A stretch of DNA of 9,872 nt from Gorillibacterium sp. (GTDB lineage Bacteria; Bacillota; Bacilli; Paenibacillales; NBRC-103111), in NCBI GenBank assembly GCA_023511325.1, contig JAIMBU010000047.1, forward strand, positions 1 to 9,872, written 5' to 3'. Shown piece by piece: positions 6,398-9,872 of the stretch (position 1 is the first letter of the stretch; each line of letters opens with the position of its first letter). A model generated the notes under the pieces. The model worked only from the letters and a program-made list of their open reading frames with translations. It had not been told where the DNA came from and searched no databases. A program made the position numbers and the translations under genes.

Positions 6398-8137
6398 TTA
6401 TTCCTTTTTGTTAGCCGGTAAAGTGATGGTCGCAATCAGTCCCCCGCCTTCGCGAAGGGTATAGCTAAGTCCGTAGGCTGCTCCATAATGCAATTGAATA
6501 CGTTGATGGACATTGCGGATTCCATACCCCTTGTCTTGAAGCTCTCCACTTATAATCATCCGCATCTTATCGAGGTCCACTGGAATAAAGCCGTTGTCCT
6601 CAACCGTAATGTGCAGATCCTCCTCATCACGATTTATGCGAATCCACAGTGCACCCTCCCCGTCCATGCTCTGAATGCCATGGAAGATGGCATTTTCCAC
6701 GAGGGGCTGGATAATGACTTTCGGGACCTCGCAAGCCTCCGCTCCTGCCCCTACTTCCCAGAACACCTCAAAAACTTCCGGATACCGCATCATTTGTAAT
6801 CGGATATACGCCTGAACATGCTCCAACTCTTCTCCGATAGTGATGATGCGATTGCCTCTGCTCAGTCCAATGCGAAGTAGCTTAGACAAATCCTTAACCA
6901 TACTACCGATCTCCTGATTGCCACTTTCGAGTGAGTACCAGTAAATCGAATCGAGCGTGTTATACAATAAGTGGGGTGTGATCTGGGAGTGAAGCGTAGA
7001 TAGCTCCTGCTCCTTTTGCTTGATCTGCATCCCGTAATTTTCCTCAATAGACTGATCCAATCTCGTGGTCATACGCATGAACGCGTCGTACAACAGGCCA
7101 AATTCATCCGAACGGTTGCGCGGAGAGTGGCTGCTGAAATTGAAGGGCTTGCCCGGCTCGTATATGCGAGTAAAGGTAACCAATCTGGCTAAGGGCTTGA
7201 TGATATTACGAAGCAGATACAAAACAAACAACAACACGAGGAACAAATAAATCGCCAGCATCAACGTAATCATCCGTTGAAAACTGTTTTGATTACCTGT
7301 TATCGAATGTAACGGCACCTTGTAGACGAGCCTTGTATGAAAGCTGGACTCATGGGATACAGCGTATAAAAACGGTTGCTTCCCGCTATCCGCGTAATAA
7401 TAGCCCGACTCCCGGTTGCGTAAATCTTCCGGCAGCTCCGTCAAGCCCATGTCCTCCTCGCCTGACTTCATCAACAAATCATCCTGATTGTCGAACAAGA
7501 AAATAGCGGCATCCTCAGGGAGCTGAACGGAGATCAGATTCTTCATCAACAGAACCTCCAGCTTGGAAACGACGAGGAAACCGATAGACTCGTTATATTT
7601 CTCGGGATGCAGGATGCTCCTGGTGAAACTGATAGTTGGCAAGCCTTTATCCGACTTGGCAAGACGAAGGCTTCCCGCTCCCAGCTCCCGCAGAGTCTCC
7701 TCAGCCCATTCAGGGTAAAACGGGGCTTCACTTTGTAGATAAATAAGTCCCTTGCTCTTGAAGTTAACGCTTATAGGAAATAAACTTGCTGCCGTCTCTT
7801 TCAGGTATAAGGCATATTCGGTCCCATCGGAAGACCAGCGCTCCAATATGGCATCAGCCTCACTCAGCTCCCCGATGGAATCGATATGCGTCCAAAAATC
7901 AAATTGTTTTGAGCTGCTAAAAAAGTTGTTGTCTAGAAAAGTAATGCTTTTGTCTCTTACTGAAGACAGCGTATTCTCCATCGTCACATGGTTCTGCTTC
8001 ACAAGCTGAAGCATGGTTTTTCCCACCTCAGCCTTGATCGTTGAGGTGGTCTGTAAGGAGGTAATCCAGCCCACAATCAGGAAAGGCCCAATGATAAGCA
8101 GACAGAACGCCAAAACCACTTTTTTCTGGAGCTTCAG
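6398..8137 (-). CDS. Membrane sensor histidine kinase, YesM type (His_kinase/HATPase_c)
   Basis: The product is about 579 aa from the chosen start and should phosphorylate the response regulator encoded just upstream. In that numbering, the first membrane segment is ~5-27 (VVLAFCLLIIGPFLIVGWI), an extracellular Cache-like sensor region ~28-285, and the second membrane segment ~288-309. A HAMP region follows at ~310-364. The His_kinase motif is LHSQITPHLLYNTLDSIYW with His389 as likely phosphoacceptor, where most relatives have PHFLYN. The ATPase domain has an intact N-box (QPLVENAIFHGI, Asn482) and a G2 box GYGIRNV (~537), but the G1 box reads EDNGFIPVDL and lacks the usual second Gly. The frame is open to an ATG at 8251, but that would overlap the regulator gene by 113 bp and add 38 residues before a normal N-terminus. 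CTG at 8137, seven bases after AGGGGG, gives the typical start MKLQKKVVLAF. The start is the least certain part. Confidence 0.9.
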   Translation of the reverse strand: MKLQKKVVLAFCLLIIGPFLIVGWITSLQTTSTIKAEVGKTMLQLVKQNHVTMENTLSSVRDKSITFLDNNFFSSSKQFDFWTHIDSIGELSEADAILERWSSDGTEYALYLKETAASLFPISVNFKSKGLIYLQSEAPFYPEWAEETLRELGAGSLRLAKSDKGLPTISFTRSILHPEKYNESIGFLVVSKLEVLLMKNLISVQLPEDAAIFLFDNQDDLLMKSGEEDMGLTELPEDLRNRESGYYYADSGKQPFLYAVSHESSFHTRLVYKVPLHSITGNQNSFQRMITLMLAIYLFLVLLFVLYLLRNIIKPLARLVTFTRIYEPGKPFNFSSHSPRNRSDEFGLLYDAFMRMTTRLDQSIEENYGMQIKQKEQELSTLHSQITPHLLYNTLDSIYWYSLESGNQEIGSMVKDLSKLLRIGLSRGNRIITIGEELEHVQAYIRLQMMRYPEVFEVFWEVGAGAEACEVPKVIIQPLVENAIFHGIQSMDGEGALWIRINRDEEDLHITVEDNGFIPVDLDKMRMIISGELQDKGYGIRNVHQRIQLHYGAAYGLSYTLREGGGLIATITLPANKKE

Positions 8138-8138
8138 T

Positions 8139-9779
8139 TCAATTCCCCCTGAATTCTTTTCGATAATCAGCCGGAGAGATTCCCGTATACCGTTTAAACA
8201 TTCGACTGAAATGCTCAGGAGACTGGTAACCGACGAGGTAAGAAACCTCATAGCGCTTCATGTCGGTTGAGGAGAGTAGACGCTTGGCCTCCTCAATTCG
8301 CACCTCAGATACGAAGTCCCAAACGTTTTGATTCATTTCCTTCTTAAACAGATAACTGATATAGGCCGCACTGAAATGTACCTCTCCGGCGATATCCTGA
8401 ATCTTCAGCTCATAGTCGCCATAATGTAGCCTGATGTATGTCGTTATGCGAGAAACGACAGATTGTTCTCTTTCACTCATGCACTTTTTTAATAAGGCGG
8501 ACAATTCGCCAACGTAATGCATCAATTTTTCGATTTTTTGGCTGTTATCCATGCTGCGAAAGTAAACATCGGGATCAAAGTGACGAAAGGGCTCGCTGCT
8601 TTCATAACCATGGTCAAACAGCAGGCCGTAAAGTCGATAAACCAGCATCCCAAAGCAGCTTTGCAGCAATCCCTCGGAGTGATTCATACTGCTTAACAGA
8701 CTTTGCATAACTTCCAGATTGGGGGATAACTCAGATGTCTCCTCTGTCTTAAGCTGCAGTGCCAGTTCATCGACCTTCACGACCCATTCCATCATCTTCA
8801 AATTATCCAAGGCTGCCATATCCTCATAATACAGGACTCGGTTGTTCGGATGCAGCTTACGCCATTCGATGACGGCCTCAGCCTCCTCCATCAGCTTGGG
8901 GAGCATGGTCAAATTGGGACTTAGCGTACTTATGCCTACCGTAGCCACTACATTTAAATATTGCTTCAGGTTCATAATGATGGTTTGACCAATAAGGTTT
9001 AAATGGGAATGAATAGGTAACCGGGCAGGAGAGGCTCCCTCCTCATTCAGCTGAATCACACAAATAAGCTCATTTCCAAAGCCACCAAAGGCTACTCCAC
9101 ACCAATCCGAGAGGCTCTCCTCCAAAATATTGATCGATGCATATTTCAACAGTCGCCGATCCCGCAAGGTCATCTCCTTATTACTGAAGCCACCCTTGCT
9201 TAAGTTCAGGTGAACAATAGCAATACCATAATAACAACCCGCTTCTTTAAGCGGGCCACCAATTTCATCAAGGAGCTCACGGTAATCTGTCTCCAGCAAA
9301 TCCCTAGCGGTTACCAGCTCGATTAGTGCTTCCTGCCGCTTCACAAGCAGAGGAATGTCCTTGTTCTCATTCGAATTTACCTGTCGCAGGGACTGTCGGC
9401 CCGTTTCCTTCAGTTCCTGAAGCACCTTACCCACAACATGAATCAGCTCATCCACTTCTACCGGCTTGATCAGATAATCCTTGGCTCCCAGCCGTAGCGA
9501 CATCTTGGCAAAATCAAACTTTTCATGAGCTGATATGACCACAACCGGAAGATGTGGCTGCTCTAACAAGATGGCTTCCATCAGTTCGATGCCATTCATC
9601 ATGCTCATCTGGATGTCCGTCAAAACAAGATCATAGGTATCCATTCGCAGGCAATCCAGCGCTTCAAAACCGTTTGAGGCGGTTTCTACATGACTGATCT
9701 GAAGCTCCGAGCTCATCAGAAAAAATTTTATCCCTGCGCTCACTCTCGGTTCATCATCTACAACCAGAATCTTATACAT
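8139..9779 (-). CDS. Response regulator, YesN type: receiver domain plus AraC-type HTH output
   Basis: The product is 546 aa from ATG 9779 (MYKILVVDDEPRVSAG). The receiver domain (~1-120) has the acidic pair Asp8/Asp9, the phosphoacceptor Asp55 in LVLTDIQM, Ser83 in VVVISAHEKF and Lys105 in YLIKPVEVDEL, so all key residues are present. Residues ~125-430 form the long poorly conserved middle region usual in YesN-like proteins. The AraC double HTH is at ~443-542: IQDIAGEVHFSAAYISYLFKK first, then YLVGYQSPEHFSRMFKRYTG and ISPADYR. The upstream in-frame ATG at 9848 would add 23 residues unlike any receiver domain. ATG 9779 follows AGGGTGA (9787-9793) at seven bases and is preferred. The gene is directly upstream of its kinase and shares its transcript. 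It most likely activates the transporter operon through the 21-bp repeats at 6279-6317. Confidence 0.93.
   Translation of the reverse strand: MYKILVVDDEPRVSAGIKFFLMSSELQISHVETASNGFEALDCLRMDTYDLVLTDIQMSMMNGIELMEAILLEQPHLPVVVISAHEKFDFAKMSLRLGAKDYLIKPVEVDELIHVVGKVLQELKETGRQSLRQVNSNENKDIPLLVKRQEALIELVTARDLLETDYRELLDEIGGPLKEAGCYYGIAIVHLNLSKGGFSNKEMTLRDRRLLKYASINILEESLSDWCGVAFGGFGNELICVIQLNEEGASPARLPIHSHLNLIGQTIIMNLKQYLNVVATVGISTLSPNLTMLPKLMEEAEAVIEWRKLHPNNRVLYYEDMAALDNLKMMEWVVKVDELALQLKTEETSELSPNLEVMQSLLSSMNHSEGLLQSCFGMLVYRLYGLLFDHGYESSEPFRHFDPDVYFRSMDNSQKIEKLMHYVGELSALLKKCMSEREQSVVSRITTYIRLHYGDYELKIQDIAGEVHFSAAYISYLFKKEMNQNVWDFVSEVRIEEAKRLLSSTDMKRYEVSYLVGYQSPEHFSRMFKRYTGISPADYRKEFRGN
8145..8150 (-). 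promoter_or_regulatory. Ribosome binding site supporting a CTG start of the histidine kinase
   Basis: AGGGGG on the minus strand lies inside the last codons of the response regulator gene, seven bases before CTG 8137. The regulator stop TGA (8139-8141) is one base from that CTG, so ribosomes could pass directly from one gene to the next. Confidence 0.55.
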
Positions 9780-9786
9780 CGGCGCT

Positions 9787-9793
9787 TCACCCT
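9787..9793 (-). promoter_or_regulatory. Ribosome binding site fixing the response regulator start
   Basis: AGGGTGA on the minus strand is seven bases before ATG 9779, where receiver-domain homology begins. The farther ATG at 9848 has no comparable site visible. Confidence 0.75.
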
Positions 9794-9872
9794 TTAGTGA
9801 GGACAGCAGTCCGCACTTTCTTTTCATAATAGTTGCATCGTTGATCATTGCCTATGATGGATTGATGGAATG

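Noticed and set aside
8052..8068. Sequence resembling the 3' end of 16S rRNA on the minus strand (a strong Shine-Dalgarno on the plus strand)
   Set aside because: It encodes the end of the first membrane segment of the kinase (GWITSLQ), no start codon follows on the plus strand, and no further rRNA similarity is seen.
8138..8251. N-terminal extension of the histidine kinase from ATG 8251
   Set aside because: It would overlap the AraC HTH coding region of the response regulator by 113 bp and place 38 atypical residues before a standard kinase N-terminus.

Overview
The window reads as a carbohydrate-uptake locus from a Paenibacillus-like Firmicute. The support is the family content: a YesM/YesN-type two-component system beside an LplB/YtcP-type permease pair, a DUF3502-type solute-binding lipoprotein, and no ATPase gene. 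Strong Shine-Dalgarno sites and frequent GTG/TTG starts fit a low-to-medium-GC Gram-positive. The genus is an inference from gene style; there is no rRNA or other marker here.

Layout, left to right. Positions 1-1076 (+) hold the 3' part of an AraC-family regulator gene. It runs in from outside the window and carries a one-base frameshift inside its DNA-binding domain. A long, strong hairpin terminator (1204-1253) separates it from a convergent minus-strand operon. In transcription order (right to left) that operon is: permease 1 (5248-6222), permease 2 (4313-5224), solute-binding lipoprotein (2663-4234), and a cytoplasmic protein that looks like a degenerate NodB/polysaccharide-deacetylase barrel (1280-2647). 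Upstream of permease 1 is a compact control region (about 6250-6317) with a -10 box, a cre-like sequence, and two TTGCA-type direct repeats exactly 21 bp apart. Next comes the terminator (6363-6383) of a second minus-strand operon: the response regulator (8139-9779) followed by its histidine kinase (6398-8137).

Inferred working model: the membrane kinase senses an extracellular sugar or lipoprotein signal and phosphorylates the AraC-type response regulator. The regulator binds the 21-bp repeats next to a weak -35 and activates the transporter operon, and CcpA may repress the same promoter through the cre-like site. The lipoprotein captures an oligosaccharide and the two permeases import it, using an ATPase encoded elsewhere (MsmX-like in related systems). 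The cytoplasmic barrel protein may act on the imported sugar. The substrate cannot be read from the sequence.

The locus type is common in Paenibacillus. The parts most worth a second look are the barrel protein without recognisable deacetylase metal ligands, the layered promoter, the probable CTG start of the kinase, and the frameshifted regulator.
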